Shown here one piece after another: positions 15,705 to 24,798 of a DNA stretch of 33,385 nucleotides. This stretch comes from Streptomyces corynorhini (GTDB taxonomy: Bacteria; Actinomycetota; Actinomycetes; Streptomycetales; Streptomycetaceae), in assembly GCF_003346515.1 (NCBI RefSeq), contig NZ_QQNA01000164.1, positions 1 to 33,385 of the forward strand, written 5' to 3'. How positions within the stretch are numbered: position 1 is the stretch's first letter; every line of letters starts with the position of its first letter. Made by a program: the position numbers and the translations under genes. The notes below the pieces were generated by a model. The model saw only the letters and a program-made list of their open reading frames with translations. It did no database searches and was not told the DNA's origin.

Positions 15705-16441
15705 GACGCCCCCGGGTGGCTGCGGTGCAGATGCTGCATCTCGGCGATCATCGGACCGAACGGCTCGGTGTGCAGCCCCTGGCGGCCCGCGCCCGCTGTC
15801 CACGCGCCGGTGCGCGGCCCTTGCGGGAGGCCGAGCGTCGCCCGCTCCAGCACGTCGGTGACGGAGGTGAGCCAGCCCTCCTCCAGCGCCGCCCAGTCGA
15901 TGTCCAGCCCTTCGACGGGCTGGAACAGCTCGCCGGTGAACCGCCAGAGCGTCTCGCACGCCCGGCTCATCCGCCGGTGGCTCTCGGGCGTGCCGTCGCC
16001 GAGGCGCAGCGTCCAGTGCTCGGCGTGGTCCTGGTGGTAGGCGACCTCCTTGACGGCCTTGGCGGCGAGAGCGCCGAACGCGCTGTCCCCGGCCACCAGC
16101 TGCCGGTACAGCGCCAGCTGGTAGGTGGAGAAGTAGAGCTGGCGCGCGATGGTGTGCGCGAAGTCGCCGTTCGGCTGCTCGACGAGCTGGAGATTGCGGA
16201 AGTGCCGCTCGTCGCGCAGGTAGGCCAGCTCGTCCTCGTCGCCGGCGAGGGAGAGCAGGATCCGGGCCTGGCCCAGCAGGTCGAGGGCGATGTTGGCGAG
16301 GGCGACCTCCTCCTCCAGCGCGGGGGCGTGCCCGGCCCACTCCCCCAGCCGGTGCGAGAGGATCAGCGCGTCGTCGCCGAGGGCCAGGGCCGCCGCCGTG
16401 GTCCGTACGTCCCGCGCGTCATCGGTCGGTGCGCCGTTCAC
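15698..16441 (-). CDS. paaC: Phenylacetyl-CoA epoxidase structural subunit PaaC
   Basis: Ferritin-like subunit that pairs with catalytic PaaA; it is thought to be structural and to have lost the diiron site. It has 247 residues, mostly helical, with family stretches LSHRLGEWAGHAP, EEVALANIALDLLGQAR and KEVAYHQDHAEHW. The start codon is GTG at 16441, which overlaps the paaB stop by 4 bp (GTGA). It belongs to the paaABCDE operon. Confidence 0.95.
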   Translation of the reverse strand: MNGAPTDDARDVRTTAAALALGDDALILSHRLGEWAGHAPALEEEVALANIALDLLGQARILLSLAGDEDELAYLRDERHFRNLQLVEQPNGDFAHTIARQLYFSTYQLALYRQLVAGDSAFGALAAKAVKEVAYHQDHAEHWTLRLGDGTPESHRRMSRACETLWRFTGELFQPVEGLDIDWAALEEGWLTSVTDVLERATLGLPQGPRTGAWTAGAGRQGLHTEPFGPMIAEMQHLHRSHPGASW

Positions 16442-16724
16442 AGGTGTCGCACCCCTTCCGGGATCTCGTAGAAGGTCGGGTGGCGGTAGGGCTTGTCGGC
16501 GGCCGGGGCGAAGAACGGGTCCTTCTCGTCGGGGGAGGACGCGGTGACCGAGGCCGACGGCACCACCCAGATCGAGACGCCCTCATTGCGCCGGGTGTAG
16601 AGATCGCGGGCATTGCGGAGCGCCATCTCCGCGTCCGGGGCGTGCAGGCTGCCCGCGTGGGTGTGCGAGAGCCCCCGGCGGGAGCGGACGAACACCTCCC
16701 ACAGTGGCCAGTCGGTCGAACCGC

Positions 16725-16728
<4 letters not shown>
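16438..16728 (-). CDS. paaB: Phenylacetyl-CoA epoxidase subunit PaaB
   Basis: Small subunit required for the stability of the PaaABCE complex. The 96-residue product shows the compact PaaB pattern [24 protein letters not shown] near the start and [22 protein letters not shown]. The ATG at 16728 overlaps the paaA stop by 4 bp (ATGA); the frame extends upstream through paaA without a meaningful protein, so this coupled start is chosen. Confidence 0.95.
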
Positions 16729-17780
<1,052 letters not shown>

Positions 17781-17791
17781 CCGGGCCCCCT

Positions 17792-17810
17792 ACCGACCGA
17801 TCGTTCGGTT
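17792..17810. promoter_or_regulatory. Palindromic operator upstream of paaA (site 1)
   Basis: On the minus strand the 19-mer reads aaccgaacgatcggtcggt. Positions 17792-17809 form an 18-bp palindrome with one mismatched pair. Eighteen of 19 bases match site 2 at 22555-22573. TetR-type repressors bind sites of this form. It resembles the core ACCGNNCGNNCGGT that I recall for the TetR-type PaaR of Corynebacterium, but with a longer centre. Confidence 0.75.
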
Positions 17811-17855
17811 TATGGACTTCAATGGTGGGTCGGGGGCCCGTAGGGTGTCAACCTC

Positions 17856-17864
17856 TGTGGATAA
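17856..17864 (-). promoter_or_regulatory. DnaA-box-like sequence near operator site 1
   Basis: TGTGGATAA is the exact complement of TTATCCACA, the classical DnaA box; with the preceding C it fits CTGTGGAYAA. It lies 46 bp from operator site 1, in the paaA/DUF5819 spacer, and two related copies sit beside the other two operators. Confidence 0.5.
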
Positions 17865-17895
17865 GTGGCCGGAGCACGACGGGGATCGGGGCGGG

Positions 17896-18603
17896 ATGGA
17901 TTCGAACGACGACGAGGCCGTGAAGGCCGGGCCACCGCGGCCCGGCCCTGGCATAGCCGGCCTCTCCCTCCCGTACCAGATCGTCGCCGCGGTGGCCCTC
18001 GCCGTCGTCGGACTGGTCGCCTGCGTCCACGTGGGCATGGTGTTCCTGCACGTCGCGCCGTCCAACACGGTCACCAAGAACCAGGGCAAGACCATCGACG
18101 CGTGGATCTATCCCGAGTTCGAACAGAACTGGAAGCTCTTCGCGCCCAACCCGCTCCAGCAGAACATCGCCGTCCAGGTGCGCGCCGAGGTCGAATCGTC
18201 CGGCGGCTCGACCACCACCGGCTGGATCGACCTCACCGCCCAGGACGGCCGGGCGGTCCAGGGCAATCCGCTGCCCAGCCATGTGGACCAGAACGAGCTG
18301 CGGCGCGGCTGGGACTTCTTCGTCGGGGCGCACGACAACAAGAACCGTCCCAACGGACTGCGCGGCCGGCTCTCCGAGTCCTATGTCCGCCGCATCGTGA
18401 TGCTGCGCCTGGAGAGCCACGACCTCGGCGGTCCCGTGAAGCGCATGCAGGTCAGGTCGGTCACCACCGCCGTCGAGTCGCCGCGCTGGAGCCAGGAGAA
18501 GGTCGACACGCGCCCGTCCTACCGGGTCTGTCCCTGGTGGACGGTGAGCGCCGAGGATCTTCCGGGCGGTGCGGGCAACGGCCGTACGGAGGCGGGCGAA
18601 TGA
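17896..18603 (+). CDS. DUF5819-family membrane-anchored protein (SdpA-like)
   Basis: The 235-residue protein has one N-terminal transmembrane helix (about 27-50) and an outside-facing domain that begins with YPEFEQNWKLFAPNP (about 72-86), the signature of DUF5819 and reminiscent of SdpA, which helps mature the SdpC toxin in Bacillus. I chose ATG 17896 with GGGGCGGG just upstream; a longer frame from 17812 would run through the operator-proximal spacer and is less likely. Its TGA overlaps the ATG of the HTTM gene by 4 bp, so the two are made together. Function in actinobacteria is not established; a role in processing or folding of a secreted or membrane peptide is inference. Confidence 0.8.
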   Translation: MDSNDDEAVKAGPPRPGPGIAGLSLPYQIVAAVALAVVGLVACVHVGMVFLHVAPSNTVTKNQGKTIDAWIYPEFEQNWKLFAPNPLQQNIAVQVRAEVESSGGSTTTGWIDLTAQDGRAVQGNPLPSHVDQNELRRGWDFFVGAHDNKNRPNGLRGRLSESYVRRIVMLRLESHDLGGPVKRMQVRSVTTAVESPRWSQEKVDTRPSYRVCPWWTVSAEDLPGGAGNGRTEAGE

Positions 18604-20099
18604 GCGAGCGGGCGAGCGGGCGAGTGGACGAACAGCCGGACAAGCAGCCGGACGAACAGCCGGGCGGGCAGGCGGGCGGGCAGCCGGGCGAGCACCCTGA
18701 CGAGCAGCCGGGCGGTCGGCCGGACGAGCAGCCGTCCGCCCGGTCCGACGGCCAGGCGGACGCCCAGGCGGGTGGTCGGCCTCACGGCCAGTCGGGTGGC
18801 GAGGCGGGTGGTCGGCCTGGCGAGAAGCGGCCCGGGAAGCCGGGTGGCGGGAAGCCGGGCGCCCGGCCGGGCGGGCGCTCCGCTGTCGAGCGGCGGGCCG
18901 CCCACGCCGTCCAGCGCGTCACGACCCTCACCTTCGGCCGGTACCAGAGCGCCGTCGTCCGGATCGGGTTCGCCGGTACCTGGCTGCTCTTCCTGCTGCG
19001 CGAACTGCCCCACCGCCGGGAGCTGTACGGGCCGGACTCCCCGTGGGGCTGGGACCTCGCCGAGCAGCTGATCGCGAGGAACGGCGCCTTCACCGCGCTG
19101 ATGTGGTCGGACAGCGCGGTCTGGTTCGAGGTCGTGTACGGCCTCGCCGTGCTCTCCAGCGTGCTGCTGCTGCTCGGCTGGCGGACCCGCACGATGTCCG
19201 TGTTCTTCATGTTCGGGGTGCTGTCGCTGCAGAACCGCTCGATCTTCATGGGCGACGGCGGCGACAACGTCATCCACCTGATGGCGATCTATCTGGTGCT
19301 CACCCGCTGCGGGCAGGTCTGGTCGCTGGACGCCCGCCGCGCGGCCCGCGCCGCGCGCGCCGCGGCGCGCACCGGGGCCGCCACTGTCGTGCCCGACCGG
19401 GTCGGACCCGTCCTGTGGGTGCTGTCCGGCGCGTTCCTCCTGGTCGGCACGGTGTGGGACGGGTCGCTTCCCGAGCTGTGGCTGGTGTTCCTGTTCTGGG
19501 GGATGTGGATCGGGCAGGGGCTGTGGTGGGCGGCCAACCGGTACGCGTCCGACGGCGAGACCCGCTCCCTGCTCGACATCGTCGCCAACCTCGTGCACAA
19601 CGCGGCGCTCGTCGTCATCATGGCGGAGGTCTGCCTCGTCTACGCCACCGCGGGCTGGTACAAGATCCAGGGTTCGCGCTGGCAGGACGGCACCGCCCTC
19701 TATTACCCGCTGCATCTCGACTACTTCTCGCCGTGGCCGGTGCTCTCCGACCTCCTCGCGTCCAACGCCCTGATGGTGCTGGTGCTGACCTACGGCACGG
19801 TCATCGTGCAGGTCGCCTTCCCTTTCACCCTCTTCAACCGGCGCGTCAAGAACGTGCTGCTGGTCGCGATGATGCTGGAGCACGCCGGGATCGCCGTCCT
19901 GCTCGGGCTGCCGTTCTTCTCGCTCGCGATGATCGCGGCCGATGCCGTGTTCCTGCCGACGAACTTCCTGCGCTGGCTCGGCGCCGCCGTCTCGCGGCTG
20001 CGCGAGCGCTGCTTCCCGCAGCCGCGGCCGTCCGGGCGGTCCGCTCCGCCCGGACAGCGGAGCGACAGCCCTGACCAGCCACGTACTCTCGTGGGGTGA
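18600..20099 (+). CDS. HTTM-domain polytopic membrane protein (SdpB-like)
   Basis: The 499-residue protein has a disordered N-terminus of about 100 residues built on a four-residue period (DEQP, GGQP), then a horizontally transferred transmembrane (HTTM) domain, related to vitamin-K-dependent gamma-carboxylase and SdpB. About eight to ten hydrophobic segments are seen between 115 and 460. Conserved-looking polar residues include H226 in GDNVIHL, the WYKIQGSRWQDGTA stretch with K355, and H428. Translation starts at ATG 18600, overlapping the DUF5819 stop by 4 bp; the 3' end overlaps the methyltransferase start by 4 bp (GTGA). Whether it is a carboxylase is unknown. Confidence 0.82.
   Translation: MSERASGRVDEQPDKQPDEQPGGQAGGQPGEHPDEQPGGRPDEQPSARSDGQADAQAGGRPHGQSGGEAGGRPGEKRPGKPGGGKPGARPGGRSAVERRAAHAVQRVTTLTFGRYQSAVVRIGFAGTWLLFLLRELPHRRELYGPDSPWGWDLAEQLIARNGAFTALMWSDSAVWFEVVYGLAVLSSVLLLLGWRTRTMSVFFMFGVLSLQNRSIFMGDGGDNVIHLMAIYLVLTRCGQVWSLDARRAARAARAAARTGAATVVPDRVGPVLWVLSGAFLLVGTVWDGSLPELWLVFLFWGMWIGQGLWWAANRYASDGETRSLLDIVANLVHNAALVVIMAEVCLVYATAGWYKIQGSRWQDGTALYYPLHLDYFSPWPVLSDLLASNALMVLVLTYGTVIVQVAFPFTLFNRRVKNVLLVAMMLEHAGIAVLLGLPFFSLAMIAADAVFLPTNFLRWLGAAVSRLRERCFPQPRPSGRSAPPGQRSDSPDQPRTLVG
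18627..18854 (+). repeat. About nineteen degenerate 12-bp tandem repeats in the HTTM gene
   Basis: Units related to GACGAACAGCCG and GGCGGGCAGCCG run in register from 18627 to 18854 and encode the four-residue period of the HTTM N-terminus. The frame is preserved throughout. Confidence 0.8.
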
Positions 20100-20773
20100 G
20101 CAGCGAGACACCGGCCGAGGCGCTGGAACCGGTCCAGTACGACGACGGCTTCGGTACGGAGATCGGCGTCGGTCCGCACAGCGAGCCCTGGCCCGAGGAC
20201 CAGCGCTACGACCCCGAGCTGCTGGCGGCCGGGGACCGGCGCAACGTCGCCGATCAGTACCGCTACTGGACGCGCGAGGCGATCGTCGCCGACCTCGACA
20301 CCCGGCGCCACGACTTCCATGTGGCGGTGGAGAACTGGGGCCACGACTTCAATATCGGGTCGGTGGTCCGCACCGCCAACGCCTTCCTCGCCAAGGAGAT
20401 CCACATCGTGGGCCGACGGCGCTGGAACCGGCGCGGCGCCATGGTCACCGACCGGTACCAGCATGTGCGCCATCACCCGGACACCGAGACGCTGACCGCC
20501 TGGGCGGCGGCGGAAGGGCTGCCGATCATCGGGATCGACAATCTCCCGGGGGCCGTACCGCTGGAGCGCACCGAGCTGCCGCGCCGCTGCGTGCTGCTGT
20601 TCGGCCAGGAGGGGCCGGGGCTGACCGAGGAGGCCCGCGCGCACGCCGCGATGGTCTGCTCGATCGCCCAGTTCGGCTCGACCCGCTCGATCAACGCGGG
20701 AGCGGCGGCGGCCATCGCCATGCACGCCTGGGTCCAGCGGTACGCGCGGATCCCGGAGCCGCCCGCCCGCTGA
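20096..20773 (+). CDS. TrmH/SpoU-family RNA 2'-O-methyltransferase
   Basis: SPOUT-class enzyme that transfers a methyl group from SAM to a ribose 2'-OH in rRNA or tRNA. It has 225 residues: an N-terminal extension (about 1-70) and the SPOUT domain with motif 1 NIGSVVRTANAF, motif 2 LLFGQEGPGL and motif 3 CSIAQFGSTRSINAGAAAAIAMHAW, which form the trefoil-knot SAM site. The GTG at 20096 overlaps the HTTM stop by 4 bp. The RNA target cannot be told from sequence. It is convergent with paaN across only 27 bp, without an obvious terminator. Confidence 0.93.
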   Translation: MSSETPAEALEPVQYDDGFGTEIGVGPHSEPWPEDQRYDPELLAAGDRRNVADQYRYWTREAIVADLDTRRHDFHVAVENWGHDFNIGSVVRTANAFLAKEIHIVGRRRWNRRGAMVTDRYQHVRHHPDTETLTAWAAAEGLPIIGIDNLPGAVPLERTELPRRCVLLFGQEGPGLTEEARAHAAMVCSIAQFGSTRSINAGAAAAIAMHAWVQRYARIPEPPAR

Positions 20774-20800
20774 CCCACGGGCGGCACCGGGTCCGGCCGC

Positions 20801-22495
20801 TCACGCCTGGCGCCTGACCTCCACCATGCGGAAGCGGTTGGCCACGAACGCCGCGTCGCACAGCGCCGCGTTCGCCGCGGGGTTGCCGCCGGAGCCGTGG
20901 AAGTCCGAGAAGGCCGCCGTCTGGTTCACATACACCCCGCCGGTCAGGTTCAGCGAGAGCTGCGCGGACTCCTCCAGGCAGACGTCCTCTACGGCGCGCT
21001 CCGTCTCCGGCGAGGTCGTGTAGGCGCCGACCGTCATCGCGCCCCTGTGACGCACGGTGTGCCGCAGCAGATCCAGCGCGTCCGCCGTCGAGTCCACGGC
21101 GACCGCGAAGGACACCGGGCCGAAGCACTCCGAGAGATAGCCCGGCTCCTCGGCTCCCTCCCAGGTCTTACGGGCGCCGTCGGCCTTCACGAGCGCGGGT
21201 GTACGGACCACGGCGTCCGGGAAGTCCGGGTGGGCGATCTCGCGCGAGGCCAGCGCGAGGTCCCCGAGCCCGGCCGCCACGTCCAGCCGGGCCTTCACAT
21301 CCGGGTTGACCAGCGCGCCGAGCACCGCGTTCGCCCGCGCGTCGTCGCCCAGCAGGCCCGAGACCGAGGCCGCGAGATCGGCGACCACCTCGTCGTACGA
21401 CTTGTCGCCCGCGTCCGTCGCGATGCCGTCCCGGGGGATCAGCAGATTCTGCGGGGTGGTGCACATCTGGCCGCTGTACAGCGACAGGGAGAAGGCGAGG
21501 TTGGCGAGCATTCCCTTGTAGTCGCCGGTGGAGTCGATGACGACGGTGTTGACGCCGGCCTTCTCCGTGTAGACCTGCGCCTGGCGGGCGTGGGTCTCCA
21601 GCCAGTCCCCGAAGGCGGTCGAACCGGTGTAGTCGATGATCTTGATCTCGGGCCGTACGGCCAGGGATTTGGCGATGCCCTCGCCGGGGCGCTCCACGGC
21701 CAACGCGACCAGATTCGGGTCGAAGCCGGCCTCCGCGAGCACCTCCCGGGCGACTCGCACCGTCAGCGCGAGCGGCAGCACCGCGCGCGGGTGCGGCTTG
21801 ACGAGCACCGCGTTGCCCGTGGCCAGGGACGCGAACAGGCCCGGATAGCCGTTCCACGTCGGGAAGGTGTTGCAGCCGATCAGCAACGCGATGCCGCGCG
21901 GGACGGCGGTGAAGGTCTTGCGCAGCTCAAGAGGGCCGCGCTTCCCCTGCGGCTTCGACCAGTCGGCGGCGACGGGCGTGCGGGTCTGCTCCTGATACGC
22001 GTATGCCACGGCCTCCAGGCCGCGGTCCTGGGCGTGCGGCCCGCCCGCCTGGAGCGCCATCAGGAACGCCTGACCGCTGGTGTGCATCACCGCGTGCGCG
22101 AACTCGTGGGTCCTCGCGCTGATCCGCGCCAGGATCTCCAGACAGACCAGGGCGCGCGTCTCGGGGCCCGCCTCGCGCCACGCGCCCGCGCCCGCCCGCA
22201 TGGCGGGCAGCAGCACGTCCGGGTCGGCGTGCGGATACTCCACGTCGAGCGCGGGGCCGTAGGGCGAGATCTCCCCGCCCGTCCAGCCGTCCGTGCCCGG
22301 CTGGTCCAGCTCGAAGCGGGTGCCGCGCAGGGCCTGGAAGGCGGCGAGCCCGTCGGCGGCGGCGCTCTCGCCGTACGCCTTGGGGTGCTCGGGATGGGGG
22401 GACCAGTAGGCGCGGGTACGGATCGCGTCGAGGGCCTGATCGAGCGTGGACCGGTGCTTATCGGCGAGCTGCTGGGGGCTGAGCTGGGCGGCCAT
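20801..22495 (-). CDS. paaN: Phenylacetate degradation aldehyde dehydrogenase PaaN
   Basis: NAD(P)-dependent aldehyde dehydrogenase thought to oxidise the ring-opened semialdehyde CoA intermediate of the phenylacetate pathway. The 564-residue product has the aldehyde dehydrogenase fold: N209 in LIGCNTFPTWN, K233, GS at 291-292, general base E311 and nucleophile C345 in SGQMCTTPQN. The C-terminal MaoC-type hydratase domain found in E. coli PaaZ is absent, so ring hydrolysis needs another protein. I chose ATG 22495 (MAAQLSPQQL); the frame continues to 22591, but those codons would cross the promoter and operator. It is divergent from the paaH-like gene and shares operator site 2 with it. Confidence 0.92.
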   Translation of the reverse strand: MAAQLSPQQLADKHRSTLDQALDAIRTRAYWSPHPEHPKAYGESAAADGLAAFQALRGTRFELDQPGTDGWTGGEISPYGPALDVEYPHADPDVLLPAMRAGAGAWREAGPETRALVCLEILARISARTHEFAHAVMHTSGQAFLMALQAGGPHAQDRGLEAVAYAYQEQTRTPVAADWSKPQGKRGPLELRKTFTAVPRGIALLIGCNTFPTWNGYPGLFASLATGNAVLVKPHPRAVLPLALTVRVAREVLAEAGFDPNLVALAVERPGEGIAKSLAVRPEIKIIDYTGSTAFGDWLETHARQAQVYTEKAGVNTVVIDSTGDYKGMLANLAFSLSLYSGQMCTTPQNLLIPRDGIATDAGDKSYDEVVADLAASVSGLLGDDARANAVLGALVNPDVKARLDVAAGLGDLALASREIAHPDFPDAVVRTPALVKADGARKTWEGAEEPGYLSECFGPVSFAVAVDSTADALDLLRHTVRHRGAMTVGAYTTSPETERAVEDVCLEESAQLSLNLTGGVYVNQTAAFSDFHGSGGNPAANAALCDAAFVANRFRMVEVRRQA

Positions 22496-22549
22496 CACGG
22501 ACCAACTCCTCATCGAGCGTGGCAGGGACACAAGCCGGCGGACAGAGTT

Positions 22550-22577
22550 AGAGTAACCGAACGATCGGTCGGGACAA
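22550..22577 (-). promoter_or_regulatory. Operator site 2 inside the paaN promoter, shared with the paaH operon
   Basis: The 19-mer aaccgaacgatcggtcggg (22555-22573) matches site 1 in 18 of 19 positions. On the minus strand TTGTCC (22572-22577) and TACTCT (22550-22555) are spaced 16 bp and would be the paaN -35 and -10, with the palindrome filling the spacer. On the plus strand GGGACA and TAGAGT lie just before the palindrome and could drive the paaH operon. A bound repressor would shut both directions. Confidence 0.7.
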
Positions 22578-22593
22578 GGGGGTCCGGCCAACC

Positions 22594-22602
22594 TGTGGAC
22601 AA
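22594..22602 (-). promoter_or_regulatory. DnaA-box-like sequence near operator site 2
   Basis: TGTGGACAA is the complement of TTGTCCACA, the form preferred in Streptomyces DnaA boxes as I recall. With the preceding C it fits CTGTGGAYAA. It lies 20 bp from operator site 2, in the paaH leader. Confidence 0.5.
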
Positions 22603-22649
22603 CTCGGCCGCGGGCACGTCACCGAGCCAGATACGGGAGGATTGCGTCC

Positions 22650-24173
22650 ATGACAGCAATCGAGCCGCACCGCGTCGTCGCGGTCGTCGGCACCGGCACG
22701 ATGGGACAGGGCATAGCGCAGGTGGCGCTGGTCGCCGGTCATGCCGTACGGCTCTACGACGCCGTGCCCGGCCGGGCGGAACAGGCCGCCACCGCCCTCG
22801 CCGCACGCCTCGACCGGCTGGTCGAGAAGGGCCGGCTCGACGCCTCGGCGCGCGACACGGCGCTGACCCGGCTGCACCCGGCCACCCACCTCGCCGACCT
22901 GTCCGACGCCGCGCTCGTGGCCGAAGCCGTCCTGGAACGGCTCGCCGTCAAACAGGAGCTGTTCGCGGCGCTGGAGGACATCGTGGCCGACGACTGTCTG
23001 CTGGCCACCAACACCTCCTCGCTCTCCGTCACGGCCGTCGCGGGCGCGCTGCGCCACCCCGGCCGCTGCGTCGGACTGCACTTCTTCAACCCGGCGCCGC
23101 TCCTTCCGCTCGTGGAGGTCGTCAGCGGCGCGGCGACCGACCCGGCCGCCGCCGCGCGCGCGTACGCGACGGCTGCCGCCTGGGGCAAGACACCCGTGCG
23201 CTGCGCCGACACCCCGGGCTTCGTCGTCAACCGCGTCGCGCGCCCCTTCTACGCCGAGGCGCTGCGGGTGTACGAGGAGGGCGCCGCCGACCCCGCCACG
23301 ATCGACGCCGTCCTCCGTGAGTGCGGTGGCTTCCGGATGGGCCCCTTCGAGCTGACCGATCTGATCGGCCAGGACGTCAACGAGGCCGTCACCCGTTCGG
23401 TCTGGGAGTCCTTCTTCCAGGACGTGAGGTTCACGCCCTCGCTCGCGCAGCGCAGGCTCGTGGAGGCGGGACGGCTGGGCCGCAAGTCGGGCCAGGGGTG
23501 GTACGCGTACGGCGCGGACGCCGCCCCGCGCGCTGAGGCGCACACCGCCGGGCCGCGGCGGGCGCCAGGCTCCGTCACCGTCCGGGGCGATCTCCGCGCC
23601 GCCGCCGCGCTGCCCGGACTGTTCCAGGAGGCGGGCATCGACGTCGTCTTCAAAGAGGACGGCGGCACGAGCTGTCCTGGCTGGATCGAACTGTGCGACG
23701 GCGCGCGGCTGCTCCTCGCGGACGGTGCGGCGGCCGACCACGCGTCCGTGCCCGTCGTCCACTTCGATCTGGCCCTGGACTACCGGGCCGCGACCCGCGT
23801 CGCGCTCGCTCCCGCCGCCGCGGTGACCCCGGCGGCCCTGGCGGAGGCCGTCGGGCTCTTCCAGGCGCTCGGCAAGGACGTCAGCGTCATCGCCGACATC
23901 CCCGGCATGATCGTCGCCCGTACGGTCGCGATGCTCGCGGACTTCGCGCTCGACGCGGCGGCACGCCGGGTGGCAGCCCCCGAGGACATCGACACCGCGA
24001 TGCGACGCGGCGTCAACTACCCGCGCGGCCCCGTCGAGTGGGGCGCTGAACTGGGCGCGCGCTGGGTGCGCGACACCCTGGAGGCCCTGCACGAGGAGTA
24101 CCCCACCGGCCGCTACGCCCCTTCCCAGGCCCTGCGCCGCCTGGCAGCCGCCCAGGAGGACGACGCCTCATGA
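22650..24173 (+). CDS. paaH: 3-hydroxyacyl-CoA dehydrogenase (PaaH-like)
   Basis: Oxidises a 3-hydroxyacyl-CoA with NAD+; in the phenylacetate pathway PaaH acts on 3-hydroxyadipyl-CoA. The 507-residue product has an N-terminal Rossmann domain with GTGTMGQGIAQ (GxGxMG at 14-19), NTSSLS around S124, and HFFNPAP with catalytic H144, followed by two HCDH C-terminal domains, the second around 400-500. GGGAGG lies about 8 nt before the ATG. It is divergent from paaN and shares its operator; its stop overlaps the TetR start by 4 bp. The pathway-specific name rests on context; a general fatty-acid role is possible. Confidence 0.88.
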   Translation: MTAIEPHRVVAVVGTGTMGQGIAQVALVAGHAVRLYDAVPGRAEQAATALAARLDRLVEKGRLDASARDTALTRLHPATHLADLSDAALVAEAVLERLAVKQELFAALEDIVADDCLLATNTSSLSVTAVAGALRHPGRCVGLHFFNPAPLLPLVEVVSGAATDPAAAARAYATAAAWGKTPVRCADTPGFVVNRVARPFYAEALRVYEEGAADPATIDAVLRECGGFRMGPFELTDLIGQDVNEAVTRSVWESFFQDVRFTPSLAQRRLVEAGRLGRKSGQGWYAYGADAAPRAEAHTAGPRRAPGSVTVRGDLRAAAALPGLFQEAGIDVVFKEDGGTSCPGWIELCDGARLLLADGAAADHASVPVVHFDLALDYRAATRVALAPAAAVTPAALAEAVGLFQALGKDVSVIADIPGMIVARTVAMLADFALDAAARRVAAPEDIDTAMRRGVNYPRGPVEWGAELGARWVRDTLEALHEEYPTGRYAPSQALRRLAAAQEDDAS

Positions 24174-24763
24174 CCACCGCCAAGCGCGACACCTACACGC
24201 CCGAGACCCTGCTGACCGTGGCCGTCCGCGTCTTCAACGAGCGCGGCTACGACGGCACGTCCATGGAGCACCTCTCGAAGGCCGCCGGGATCTCCAAATC
24301 GTCGATATACCACCACGTGGCCGGCAAGGAGGAGCTGCTGCGCCGCGCGGTCAGCCGCGCTCTCGACGGCCTCTTCGGCATCCTCGGTGAGGAGGGCGCC
24401 ACCCGGGGGCGGACGATCGCACGCGTCGAGTACGTGACCCGCCGCACCGTCGAGGTGCTGATGGCCGAGCTGCCGTATGTGACGCTCCTGCTGCGGGTCA
24501 GGGGCAACACGCAGACCGAGCGCTGGGCGATGGAGCGGCGCAGGGAGTTCGACCAGCGCGTGGCCGACCTCCTCAAGGCCGCCGCCGCGGACGGCGATCT
24601 GCGGGCCGACATGGACATCAGGCTGGCGACCCGGCTGCTCTTCGGCATGGTCAACTCCCTGGTGGAGTGGTACCGGCCGCAGGCGGCCGGCGGCTACGAC
24701 CGCGAGCAGGTGGCCGACGCCGTCGTACGGCTGGCCTTCGACGGACTGCGCACGGCTCCGTAG
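24170..24763 (+). CDS. TetR-family regulator, candidate PaaR
   Basis: The 197-residue repressor has an N-terminal helix-turn-helix (TSMEHLSKAAGISKSSIYHHVAGKEELL in outline, about 30-57) and a helical ligand-binding domain with no enzyme motif. It is cotranscribed with the paaH-like gene (ATGA overlap), so its own expression is under operator site 2. Three copies of a TetR-type palindrome in the window, in front of paaA, paaN/paaH and the 2-oxoacid dehydrogenase, make it the likely repressor of all three, probably relieved by phenylacetyl-CoA as known for other PaaR/PaaX systems (inference). Confidence 0.88.
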   Translation: MTTAKRDTYTPETLLTVAVRVFNERGYDGTSMEHLSKAAGISKSSIYHHVAGKEELLRRAVSRALDGLFGILGEEGATRGRTIARVEYVTRRTVEVLMAELPYVTLLLRVRGNTQTERWAMERRREFDQRVADLLKAAAADGDLRADMDIRLATRLLFGMVNSLVEWYRPQAAGGYDREQVADAVVRLAFDGLRTAP

Positions 24764-24798
24764 CAGACCTCCCGGGGCGTCGCGGACACCGACTAGTT

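Noticed and set aside
17865..18599. N-terminal extension of the HTTM protein to 744 residues
   Set aside because: It would overlap the whole DUF5819 gene in another frame; the ATGA overlap at 18600 gives a normal coupled start.
18519..20111. 530-codon minus-strand frame opposite the HTTM gene
   Set aside because: The apparent length comes from the 12-bp repeats and GC-rich third positions; the plus-strand HTTM protein has clear membrane segments and coupled starts.
18021..24320. Other CACGTG occurrences as extra parS sites
   Set aside because: The copies at about 18030 and 24315 lack the flanking GTTT/AAAC; only 31883-31896 matches the full palindrome.
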